Assembly: GCA_009925905.1 (NCBI GenBank)
Contig: RFPZ01000057.1
Span: 1-7,201, forward strand
DNA: 7,201 bases
Direction of reading: 5' to 3'
DNA from: Candidatus Aquidulcis frankliniae
GTDB lineage: Bacteria; Chloroflexota; Limnocylindria; Limnocylindrales; Limnocylindraceae
A program made the position numbers and the translations under genes. A model generated the notes under the pieces. The model was not told the DNA's origin, did not search any database, and worked only from the letters and a program-made list of their open reading frames with translations. Positions 1 through 6,200 of this stretch are shown one piece after another (within the stretch, counting starts at the first letter, position 1; the number at the start of each line of letters is the position of its first letter).

Positions 1-896
1 CGGAGCAGATCCAGGCAGACCTCGATTACTACGGGCGCGACTCGTTGCAGTTCTCGATGATGAACCTGGGGCTCATGCCTCGGGACGGCGGCACCCGTCG
101 CGTTGTTACAATGTCCCTGTGCGAGCAGAACCAGGCGTTCGACGACATTCGATGGATGGGCGCCGACAAGCAGACCCGCGTGCTGGGCATCGACGCGGCC
201 TACTCAGGTGTTGGCGGTGACCGCTGCGTGATGACCGACCTGATCTACGGGCCCGACTCGGAAGGCAACGTGCGCATCGCGTTCGCCGAGCAGCCGGTGA
301 TCATCCCGGTGACGGCTGCCAAGGCCCAGCAGGCTGAGGAGCAGATCGCTGAGTACGTGCGGCTCTATGCCCAGCAGCGTGGTATTCCGGCGGAAAACGT
401 CGGGTTCGACTCGACTGGACGTGGCACGCTGATGTCGGCGTTTGCTCGCCTGTGGTCCCCGACCGTGGTGCCCATTGAGTTCGGCGGCAAACCGCTCGAC
501 CGTCCGGTGCGCGACGGAGACGACAAGACCGAGCGCGAGACCTACGGCAAGATGGTGACAGCACTCTGGTACGCATCCCGGTTGCTCGTTGAGTCAAAGC
601 AGCTGCGGAAGCTCCCGCGTGAGGTCGCCGAAGAAGGCGCCATGCGCGAGTGGGGCATCTCGCGTACCGGCCAGATCGACGTGGAACCCAAGAAGAAAAC
701 GAAGGAACGCATGGGGCGGTCTCCGGACTTGTGGGACTCGTTCGTCGTGGCGATCGAGATGGCGCGCCGAGTTGGTTTTCGTATTGCGGCCGGCAACAGT
801 GTTGGTATTGTCAAGCGATCGACACCAAGGTGGCTGACACGTATGGCCGAAAAACGTCAGTCACTGGAACGCGAACATCAGCTGACCTACTCATAA
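1..896 (+). CDS. Terminase large subunit, C-terminal part (5' end outside window)
   Basis: This is the C-terminal portion of the phage DNA-packaging motor and headful/end-cutting nuclease. The frame is open from the first full codon at base 3, so the ATPase domain with its Walker motifs lies before the window; about 297 residues are visible. The visible part begins with a linker (LQFSMMNLGL) and then an RNase H-like nuclease domain. Its signs are GIDAA, with the first acidic residue encoded at 192-194, a VGFDSTGRGT strand/loop with Asp near 408, and PDLWDSF with Asp residues near 726 and 735. Spacing and order match the three acidic metal-binding positions of large terminases. TTG (45) and ATG (57) codons near the left edge are internal, not starts. 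The stop codon is one base before the SSB start. Identification rests on the motif pattern and the portal downstream. Confidence 0.88.
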   Translation, partial: EQIQADLDYYGRDSLQFSMMNLGLMPRDGGTRRVVTMSLCEQNQAFDDIRWMGADKQTRVLGIDAAYSGVGGDRCVMTDLIYGPDSEGNVRIAFAEQPVIIPVTAAKAQQAEEQIAEYVRLYAQQRGIPAENVGFDSTGRGTLMSAFARLWSPTVVPIEFGGKPLDRPVRDGDDKTERETYGKMVTALWYASRLLVESKQLRKLPREVAEEGAMREWGISRTGQIDVEPKKKTKERMGRSPDLWDSFVVAIEMARRVGFRIAAGNSVGIVKRSTPRWLTRMAEKRQSLEREHQLTYS

Positions 897-897
897 C

Positions 898-1311
898 ATG
901 GCCTCATTCAATCAAGTCACCCTGATCGGAAACCTCACCCGGGATCCGGAACTTAAACGCCTGCCAAAGGGAACCGCTGCCTGCCATTTTGCAATGGCGG
1001 TCAACCGCAAATGGAAGACCGACACCGGTGAGGAACGTGAAGAGGTTTACTTCGCCGACTGCAAATGTTTTGGACGGACGGCCGAGACGATCGCCCAATA
1101 CGTGAAGAAAGGTTCACCGCTCTTCGTTCAAGGGCGCCTGACCAGGGAGGAATGGGAGGCCAAAGACGGCACGAAGAAAACGGCTACCCGAATCATGGTG
1201 GAATCGTTTCAATTCCTCGGAGGCAAGGATGCGGCTGCTCGGCCGCAGCAATCTGCGCCTGCACGAAAAACCGTTACCCAACTCGACCTCGACGATGAGC
1301 CTCCATTTTAA
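898..1311 (+). CDS. ssb: Single-stranded DNA-binding protein (SSB)
   Basis: A 137-aa bacterial-type SSB that would coat single-stranded DNA during phage replication or recombination. The N-terminal OB fold is clear: FNQVTLIGNLTRDPELK at the start, then an aromatic-rich middle (NRKWKTDTGEE, VYFADCKCFGR), a KKGSPLFVQGRL strand and a C-terminal strand near residue 105. After a short disordered linker it ends in an acidic tail, DDEPPF. This is very close to the DDDIPF-type tip through which SSBs recruit partner proteins, so the protein looks intact and functional. It starts at ATG one base after the terminase stop, with no clear Shine-Dalgarno sequence, so translation is probably coupled to the terminase gene. 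The next gene starts inside its last 17 bases. Family identification is firm; its position inside a packaging module is unusual. Confidence 0.95.
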   Translation: MASFNQVTLIGNLTRDPELKRLPKGTAACHFAMAVNRKWKTDTGEEREEVYFADCKCFGRTAETIAQYVKKGSPLFVQGRLTREEWEAKDGTKKTATRIMVESFQFLGGKDAAARPQQSAPARKTVTQLDLDDEPPF

Positions 1312-1597
1312 CCGCGACATTTTCCCTCCCGGCGGCTGGCAGTATTACCAGCCAGAGACTAACTGGAGCCTTCCCAATCCGCTGAACTACAGCTTCACCG
1401 GTGCGGCGGAACTTATTCACAGTCATCGGGCAGCCAATGCTGCTCTTGCCGGCGGATCAACGCTGGCGAAGGCCATGGCCGACCTGGAGAACTACACTAG
1501 AACCCGTCTTGGACAGAATCAGGCCCCGCCAGCTACAGCAGCCTCCTATGAACAGCAGCCTATCTCAGGTTGTCGCACGTGCGGTCGAAAGGGTTAA
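1295..1597 (+). CDS. Small phage protein of unknown function with C-terminal CxxC
   Basis: A 100-aa protein I cannot assign to a function. The ATG at 1295 is chosen because it opens a protein-like N-terminus (MSLHFNRDIFPPGGWQYYQP) and overlaps the SSB stop by only 17 bases; a more distal in-frame ATG at 1229 would lie deep in the SSB gene. It contains an aromatic, proline/glycine-rich N-terminus (PPGGWQYY, residues 11-18), a predicted helix with an HRAAN motif near residue 44, and a second helix near 57-70. A Gln/Pro/Ala-rich linker follows, and the protein ends in GCRTCGRKG. The CxxC could bind half a metal site or form a dimeric zinc site, but this is inference. Its last 50 bases overlap the next gene. 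Compact phage proteins with an N-terminal PxGGW element occur next to packaging genes, which supports it being real. Confidence 0.75.
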   Translation: MSLHFNRDIFPPGGWQYYQPETNWSLPNPLNYSFTGAAELIHSHRAANAALAGGSTLAKAMADLENYTRTRLGQNQAPPATAASYEQQPISGCRTCGRKG

Positions 1598-1940
1598 GCG
1601 AACCGCCAGCGGAGCCCGTATCCTGGCCGAATGGCTGGGAGAGGGCGGCAAGCCGGTCGATCGCACGGTCGCCCAGGACCGCATCGACGTGTGCCTGAGA
1701 TGCGTTCACAACAAGCCAACGCAGGCTGCTAGCATCGAAAAGACCGTCGCCGAGGCGATCATCGAGCAGGAGCAGGTGCGTAACGACATGTCCATGATCC
1801 TTTACGGGGAGGGCAATGCAGGCACCTGCGATGTATGCGGCTGCTACCTAAAGCTCAAGGTCTGGGTGCCAATCAAACACCTTGACAGTTCTGGTATGCC
1901 CGATTCCTGCTGGATTTCCCGCGAGAGCAAATCAGTCTAG
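1548..1940 (+). CDS. Zinc-ribbon-like phage protein, function unknown
   Basis: A 130-aa protein with an N-terminal helical region (residues 3-30) and two cysteine pairs: CLRC at 49-52 and CDVCGC at 94-99, followed by LKLKVWV, plus a late Cys at 121. The CxxC...CxxCxC arrangement is typical of a four-cysteine zinc ribbon and resembles small phage proteins with a CxxCGC-L-x-K knuckle. The role could be nucleic-acid or protein binding, but nothing here shows which. The ATG at 1548 is preferred over in-frame ATGs at 1401 and 1437, because the protein encoded upstream of 1548 looks like a shifted reading of the preceding gene. It overlaps that gene by 50 bases. Just before the ATG is CCTCCT, the opposite of a Shine-Dalgarno sequence, so initiation probably depends on coupling. 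Its TAG stop overlaps the ribosome binding site of the portal gene. Confidence 0.8.
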   Translation: MNSSLSQVVARAVERVKRTASGARILAEWLGEGGKPVDRTVAQDRIDVCLRCVHNKPTQAASIEKTVAEAIIEQEQVRNDMSMILYGEGNAGTCDVCGCYLKLKVWVPIKHLDSSGMPDSCWISRESKSV

Positions 1941-1942
1941 GA
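1939..1942 (+). promoter_or_regulatory. Ribosome binding site of the portal gene
   Basis: AGGA sits five bases before the ATG at 1948, partly within the stop codon of the preceding gene. It is one of the few recognisable Shine-Dalgarno sequences on the plus strand and fixes the portal start at 1948 rather than at the in-frame ATG at 1882 inside the upstream gene. Confidence 0.6.
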
Positions 1943-1947
1943 ACCGT

Positions 1948-4221
1948 ATGAGCTTCAAGGATGCCAGCAAGGTCTGGAACGTCGTATCTGCCATGTTGCA
2001 GGCCGAGCAGCCCCGCGCTCGGAACCGCGCCCGAATAAACGCCGTGTTTAACGGCAACCCTCCATTCACGGAGGAGGAGGCGCGCGACAACAAGATCCAG
2101 ACCAACGTCAACTTCCTGGAGGGCACCCGGATCATCCATGCCGCCCGCCAGCAGTTCACCAATGCGTTCCTGAAGCCGCAGAACTACTTTGCGGTCTCGC
2201 TCGACTACGGCCCCCGCGACAAGCGTACCCAGTGGGGGAACATCATCACGAAGAACATCAATCGTGCGATGAAGAAGTCCTCCAAGTACATCAACGTACT
2301 GGAGAGCCAATTTGCCGCCACCGTGCTGCACGGCATCGGGCCGGTGACCTGGTTGCGTGATCGCGACTGGTGTCCGTCGGCTCGCGGCACCGAAGACGTG
2401 CTGGTTCCGTCGAACACGTACACGTCGATGGAGAACCTCACGCACTTCGCCATCTACACGTCGTTCACGGCCGCAGACCTGATCCGCATGACCCGGGGTG
2501 GGGAGGTGGACTCCGGTTGGAACATGCGCATGGTGAACGAACTGCTGGCCTACATGGCCAACATCGAGGCCACCACGATGCAGACCAACACGTGGAACCA
2601 GCAGTACTTCCCTGAGAAGGTCGAAGAGGACTTCAAGGAGAACACCGGATACTGGGGATCCGATGCGGTCCCTGTCGTGCGGTGCTACGATTTCTACTTC
2701 CTGGACACCACCGGCGACAACCCGACCTGGCGCCGGCGCATTGTCGTTGACCAGTACAACTCGGGCGCCTGGGCCGTGAACACGGCCAACGAGTTCCTCT
2801 ACGACGCCGGTGATCGCAGCTACGGCTCTGACATCTACCACCTGATGCACACGCAGTTCGCCGACGGCTGCGTGGTCCCGCCGTTCCGCTGGCACTCGGT
2901 ACGGTCCCTTGGCTACCTGCTGTACGCGGTCTGCCATCTCCAGAACCGGCTGCGCTGCAAATTCACGGACTCCGTTTTCGAGCAGATGCTCTGGCTATTC
3001 CGAAACGTTGCCGATGGCGACATGGAGCGGATGGAGAAGATCGACCTGTTCCACATGGGCGTGATCCCCGAGGGCCTGTCGTGGGTGCCGCAGTCCGAGC
3101 GCCATACCGTGGACTACACGATGCTGTCGGGCGCCATGGCCATGCACCGGCAGATCATGGCCGAGTCGAGCGCGGCGTACACCCAGGACGTGAACGATGG
3201 CACGTCGAAAGAACTGACGGCCACCGAGGTGATGGCTCGCGTTAACAACGCGAACGCGCTGATGGGCTCGATGCTCACCCGGGCCTACACCCAGCAGACG
3301 TTCCAGTACCGGGAGATCGCGCGCCGCTTCTGTGAGATCGATCACGCCGACTGCGTTGCTTTCCGCGATAAGTGCGAGTCCGAAGGCGTCGATCCGTCTG
3401 TCTGGCGGCATATCGCCGACTGGGACATCCAGCCGGAGCGCGTCATGGGTTCCGGCAACAAGATGCTGGAGATCGCTCAGGCCGATCGCCTGATGACCAT
3501 CCGCCCGCTGCTGGCACCGGACGCCCAGGCCGAGGTGGTTCACATGTACGTCGAGGCCAACACCGACGACCCGCTGCTGGCGAATCGGCTCGCGCCGGTG
3601 GACAACGTACCGGTCTCCCCGGCCGTCGAGCGCGCGACACTGGCGTGGGGCACGCTCATCGATGGCCAGAACGTCGTGCTGGCAACCCAGATCAACCGCA
3701 AGGATTACGTCCAGCAGTTGCTCACCATGCTTGGCCAAGCCATCGGCCGCATCGAACGCGAGCAAGGCGGTATGCCGACCATGGAGCGTGTGCTTGGCCT
3801 GGCGAACGTCATCCAGCACATCCAGGAGCAGATCCAGATCATCGCGTCCGACCCGGGCAACGCTCAGATCGTGAAGGTCTACATGGACGGCATCGGTCAG
3901 GCGTCGAACTACATCAAGGGCTACGTGCAGCGTCTCCAGGAGCAGGCTGCGGCTCAGGCCGAGGCCGGCGCTGCTGGCAACGGCATGGACGCCGAGACGG
4001 CTGCCAAGATCCAGTCGATGATCATCACGGCGCAGTCCAAGGCGCAGATCGCGGCTGCCAATGCCGAGCAGAAGCGGGTCCAGAAGCAGGTGGCTTTCGA
4101 GCAGGATCAGCAGCGCAAGAACGCTTCGACAATCGCCGAGGCCCAGCGCAAGGGCGCCATGACTCGGGCTGATATCGCCGCCATGGATCTGAAGACCCAG
4201 GCGGACATTCTCAACCAATGA
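1948..4221 (+). CDS. Phage portal protein
   Basis: A 757-aa protein that would form the dodecameric ring at the head vertex through which DNA is packaged and ejected. Identification rests on size, on composition (many aromatic and basic residues in an alpha/beta N-terminal two thirds), and on the location between terminase and scaffold. The N-terminus carries NAVFNGNPPFTEEEARDN (about residues 31-48) followed by NVNFLEG, and a HGIGPVTWL segment lies near residue 130, a layout familiar from long podovirus-type portals. The final hundred residues are Gln/Ala/Lys-rich and predicted helical (QEQAAAQAEAG to the LKTQADILNQ end), like the C-terminal helical barrel of long portals such as that of P22. 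It starts at ATG 1948 with an AGGA ribosome site; the in-frame ATG at 1882 is less likely. Its TGA overlaps the next ATG by four bases. Confidence 0.85.
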   Translation: MSFKDASKVWNVVSAMLQAEQPRARNRARINAVFNGNPPFTEEEARDNKIQTNVNFLEGTRIIHAARQQFTNAFLKPQNYFAVSLDYGPRDKRTQWGNIITKNINRAMKKSSKYINVLESQFAATVLHGIGPVTWLRDRDWCPSARGTEDVLVPSNTYTSMENLTHFAIYTSFTAADLIRMTRGGEVDSGWNMRMVNELLAYMANIEATTMQTNTWNQQYFPEKVEEDFKENTGYWGSDAVPVVRCYDFYFLDTTGDNPTWRRRIVVDQYNSGAWAVNTANEFLYDAGDRSYGSDIYHLMHTQFADGCVVPPFRWHSVRSLGYLLYAVCHLQNRLRCKFTDSVFEQMLWLFRNVADGDMERMEKIDLFHMGVIPEGLSWVPQSERHTVDYTMLSGAMAMHRQIMAESSAAYTQDVNDGTSKELTATEVMARVNNANALMGSMLTRAYTQQTFQYREIARRFCEIDHADCVAFRDKCESEGVDPSVWRHIADWDIQPERVMGSGNKMLEIAQADRLMTIRPLLAPDAQAEVVHMYVEANTDDPLLANRLAPVDNVPVSPAVERATLAWGTLIDGQNVVLATQINRKDYVQQLLTMLGQAIGRIEREQGGMPTMERVLGLANVIQHIQEQIQIIASDPGNAQIVKVYMDGIGQASNYIKGYVQRLQEQAAAQAEAGAAGNGMDAETAAKIQSMIITAQSKAQIAAANAEQKRVQKQVAFEQDQQRKNASTIAEAQRKGAMTRADIAAMDLKTQADILNQ

Positions 4222-4508
4222 GATCCCTCACACCCAAGCAAGAGTTCCAGCGCGACAAGCAACGCCTCGCAGAGGTCAGTAAGCTGCTGGACGACGCCGC
4301 GTTTCAGGCTGCGCTCCTAACTGCCTACAACCAATTTTGTTGGTCGCTGCCAAGTTCCGAGAACCCGCAACACGGGTGGAACGCCAACTGTCGCCGTGCT
4401 GGCGCCAAGGCGTTCATCGAGGAGTTGATGGCGATCACCGAAACCCGAGTCGAAAAGCAACCCATCAGTCAAAACCTTGAATCCATCAACGACACCAACA
4501 GGCGCTGA
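4218..4508 (+). CDS. Small phage protein between portal and scaffold, function unknown
   Basis: A 96-aa protein whose ATG overlaps the portal stop codon (ATGA), so it is almost certainly translated by ribosomes finishing the portal. The N-terminal half is a charged helix (TPKQEFQRDKQRLAEVSKLL) followed by FQAALLTAYNQFCW, then a Ser/Pro/Asn loop and a second helix, AGAKAFIEELMAI (residues 61-73). The last 20 residues are polar and probably disordered. No catalytic motif or membrane segment is visible. Small helical proteins at this place between portal and scaffold are common in podovirus-like genomes, but their role is generally unassigned. The last 32 bases overlap the start of the downstream gene in another frame. 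The termination codon is TGA followed by C, a weak stop context, which matters for the possible frameshift discussed in the findings. Confidence 0.8.
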   Translation: MRSLTPKQEFQRDKQRLAEVSKLLDDAAFQAALLTAYNQFCWSLPSSENPQHGWNANCRRAGAKAFIEELMAITETRVEKQPISQNLESINDTNRR

Positions 4509-5745
4509 CGCACCTCCGCCGTCCGGCGCAGACTATTCCGACGCATTCGCTGGCATCGACGCCATCGTTGGCGACGGCCTTGGCGCTCCCGACGCAGCAC
4601 CGGCACCGGCACCAACGCCGGCACCAGTTGCGCCTCCGCCTCCATCCGCGCCTGAACCCGCTCCCGGTCCAGCGCCGACTGCCAAGAGCAACCCTGATGA
4701 CCTGCTGAACCTCGATCGGTTCACGCAGAAGCAGGAACCCGTCGAGAAGCCGAAGGTCGAAGATGCGCCGAAGCGCACCGAGAAGACTGATCCGTCCTCG
4801 CTCAAGCAGTTCCGCGAGCAGTACGAGATGACCAAGAAGGAGCGCGATGACCTGGCGAACAAGATCCAGGAGTTGGAGCGCGCCAAGGCGGACGGCACTC
4901 GCAAGGAGATCGAGGAAGCCACCAAGGCGCTCAAGGGCGAGATGGATGCTATCCGCGCCCGTGCCGAAGAACTCGACACCGAGGTTCGCTACCTCAACTA
5001 CACGCGCAGCAACGAGTACAAGGAGAAGTACGAGACTCCTCTGCGCAACGCCTGGAAGTCTGCCCTAGACGACATCGATGGCATCCGTGTCACCGAGGAA
5101 GATGGCACCGAGCGCGACGTGTCCCATGAGGACATCATGGCGATCCTGAACGTCCCGACCGCCAAGGCTGCGATCATTGCCCAGGAGATGTTCGGTGCCG
5201 CTGCACCTGAACTCATGGCCCACCGCCGACGCATCCTGGAACTCACCCAGGCCCGCGACGCCTCGATCAAGGAATGGAAAGAGAAGGGCGCACAACGCGA
5301 GGTCGAGAAGTCGAAGCAGCTGGAAGGTCGCCAGAGTCGATCACGCGAGTTGTTCGACTCGTCCATCAAGGATTACGAAACTCGCCACGCTCAGTTGTTT
5401 GCCAAGGAAGACGGCGACGAAGATGGCAACAAGCTGCTGGATGAAGGCGACCAGCTGATCCGCATCGCCATGCGCGGTGAGGGCGTCGATGCCGACCTGG
5501 GCTACGACGACAAGGTTGACCTGATCACCAAGGCTCAGGCCCAGGTGGCGCTTCGTGCGCGCGCCTACGGCCGGGAGCGGCTCAGGAACATCAAGCTCCA
5601 GCAGCGCATCGCTGAACTGGAGAAGAAGGTGGGCAAGGTACGCGCGTCTGAACCCGGCCAGGGCGGCGGCGTTGCGGAGTCCGGACGGTCGGCTCCGAAG
5701 AATCCTGAAGACGCGATCGACGAGATCCAGGGAAGCGGCTGGTAA
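4477..5745 (+). CDS. Probable head scaffolding protein (coiled coil, TTG start)
   Basis: A 422-aa acidic/basic helical protein that probably guides capsid assembly. Residues 39-69 are a Pro/Ala run (APAPAPTPAP and similar) that would be a flexible linker. Residues about 108-175 read as a long coiled coil (KKERDDLANKIQELERAK, then EEATKALKGEMDAIRARAEEL). A globular helical middle follows, a second charged helix spans about 250-300, and a third covers about 353-390 (LQQRIAELEKKVGKV). The Gly/Ser-rich tail ends in QGSGW. Scaffold is inferred from this architecture and from the position after the portal; there is no diagnostic motif. The TTG at 4477 is the only usual start codon after the in-frame stop at 4426, and the next ATG would remove about 117 residues. 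No Shine-Dalgarno precedes it. It could instead be another head-internal or structural protein. Confidence 0.7.
   Translation: MNPSTTPTGADAPPPSGADYSDAFAGIDAIVGDGLGAPDAAPAPAPTPAPVAPPPPSAPEPAPGPAPTAKSNPDDLLNLDRFTQKQEPVEKPKVEDAPKRTEKTDPSSLKQFREQYEMTKKERDDLANKIQELERAKADGTRKEIEEATKALKGEMDAIRARAEELDTEVRYLNYTRSNEYKEKYETPLRNAWKSALDDIDGIRVTEEDGTERDVSHEDIMAILNVPTAKAAIIAQEMFGAAAPELMAHRRRILELTQARDASIKEWKEKGAQREVEKSKQLEGRQSRSRELFDSSIKDYETRHAQLFAKEDGDEDGNKLLDEGDQLIRIAMRGEGVDADLGYDDKVDLITKAQAQVALRARAYGRERLRNIKLQQRIAELEKKVGKVRASEPGQGGGVAESGRSAPKNPEDAIDEIQGSGW
4591..4683 (+). repeat. Pro/Ala low-complexity repeat inside the scaffold gene
   Basis: An imperfect GCACCG-type tandem run (clearest at 4597-4613) encodes alternating Ala-Pro residues. 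The repeat is in frame and so varies only linker length. Such GC-rich units are prone to replication slippage, so length differences between related phages are expected here. Confidence 0.6.
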
Positions 5746-5757
5746 CTACCAGCTTTT
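5738..5757 (+). terminator. Possible short intrinsic terminator at the convergent junction
   Basis: GCTGGT (5738-5743) and ACCAGC (5748-5753) form a six-base stem around a four-base AACT loop, followed by TTTT. The stem contains the TAA stop of the scaffold gene, and the opposite strand carries the TAG stop of the last minus-strand gene. The T tract is only four bases and the stem is short, so it is a weak candidate, and only for plus-strand transcription; the other direction has no T tract. Confidence 0.35.
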
Positions 5758-5991
5758 GCATGCCCACCAGCGTGCTTTCAGCTTACTACCGGGCTCGCTG
5801 CAACCGTGGCGGGCCCGGAAACTTTTTCGGTGCTTGGGAAGGTGCTTCTTGATGGTCATCTTGGGGTCGCCAAACCTCACAAGACGCACCTTTCCGTTCT
5901 CCTTCGCCAACACGGCCGATTTCTTCGACGCGCCAGGCGTGGCCTTGGGTTTGTTGTAGCCGGCAAATTTCTGACCTCGGTAGGTGATCAT
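5746..5991 (-). CDS. Small basic phage protein, function unknown
   Basis: An 81-aa, very basic protein, the last gene of the minus-strand cluster. It begins ITYRGQKFAGYNKPKATPG, continues with KKSAVLAKENGKVRLVRFGD (a likely beta hairpin), and ends with KHRKSFRARHGC and a tryptophan-rich tail (ARWWACKSW). The order RGQxFxGYNKPK, AVLAK, VRLVRFGD and RKSFxARH matches a small protein family I recall as widespread in tailed phages, where it has no firm function; the family name cannot be confirmed here. Two cysteines (residues 64 and 78) could pair or bind metal. The ATG overlaps the stop of the lipoprotein gene by four bases (ATGA), so it is coupled to the lysis-type genes upstream. Its TAG stop abuts the TAA of the convergent scaffold gene. 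Confidence 0.82.
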   Translation of the reverse strand: MITYRGQKFAGYNKPKATPGASKKSAVLAKENGKVRLVRFGDPKMTIKKHLPKHRKSFRARHGCSEPGSKLKARWWACKSW

Positions 5992-6200
5992 TTGCGTTTC
6001 GGCAATGCGTACCAGCCAGCTGGAATCTCAATCTTCGACGGATATCCAGTCATGTTTCCCTGGGCGTCGAACGCATAGACCTTCGCCTTCACAGGGTAGG
6101 CGAGCATGACCGGATCACCGTCTGGCACCAGAATCACCCGAGTCCTTTGGCAACCCATGCAGACCAGCAATCCGGCCATGCAAATTGTCCTTGAGATCAT
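5988..6200 (-). CDS. Predicted small phage lipoprotein, candidate outer-membrane spanin-like protein
   Basis: A 70-aa protein that starts ISRTICMAGLLVCMGCQR, a short basic-hydrophobic signal ending in Gly-Cys, as expected for signal peptidase II cleavage before Cys17. The rest is a small beta-type domain (RVILVPDGDPVMLAYPVKAKV, a DAQGN turn, then IEIPAGWYALP) and a basic end. The position after a holin-like gene suggests outer-membrane anchoring during lysis, but the domain is not a typical proline-rich Rz1, so an outer spanin is only one possibility. It may instead be an unrelated phage lipoprotein. The ATG at 6200 is chosen because AAGG lies six bases upstream (6207-6210) and gives a compact signal peptide; ATGs at 6215 and 6242 in the same frame would extend it. 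It overlaps the preceding gene by 86 bases and the next by four. Confidence 0.78.
   Translation of the reverse strand: MISRTICMAGLLVCMGCQRTRVILVPDGDPVMLAYPVKAKVYAFDAQGNMTGYPSKIEIPAGWYALPKRK

Noticed and set aside
1882..1947. Upstream in-frame ATG at 1882 as the portal start
   Set aside because: It lies within the zinc-ribbon gene, has no good ribosome site and adds a 22-residue stretch that does not resemble a portal N-terminus; ATG 1948 has AGGA at proper spacing.
3372..4172. Plus-strand frame of 266 codons inside the portal gene
   Set aside because: The product is Arg/Gly/His/Ala-rich, typical of a shifted reading of GC-rich coding DNA, and the portal frame here is clearly coding.
1873..4218. 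Two long open frames on the minus strand opposite the portal gene (1873-2937 and 2995-4218)
   Set aside because: They mirror the codon positions of the portal gene; in GC-rich DNA with strong third-base bias such antisense frames appear by chance. Their products are Val/Leu/Asp/His/Arg-rich and have no recognisable domain.
4597..4626. GCACCG repeats considered as a CRISPR-like or regulatory repeat
   Set aside because: The units are six bases long, tandem, in frame and without spacers; they are a coding Ala-Pro linker.
4533..4979. Minus-strand Ser/Gly/Ala-rich frame opposite the scaffold gene
   Set aside because: Its composition is the complement of the Pro/Ala and Glu/Lys codons of the scaffold gene, and no gene-like start context is seen.
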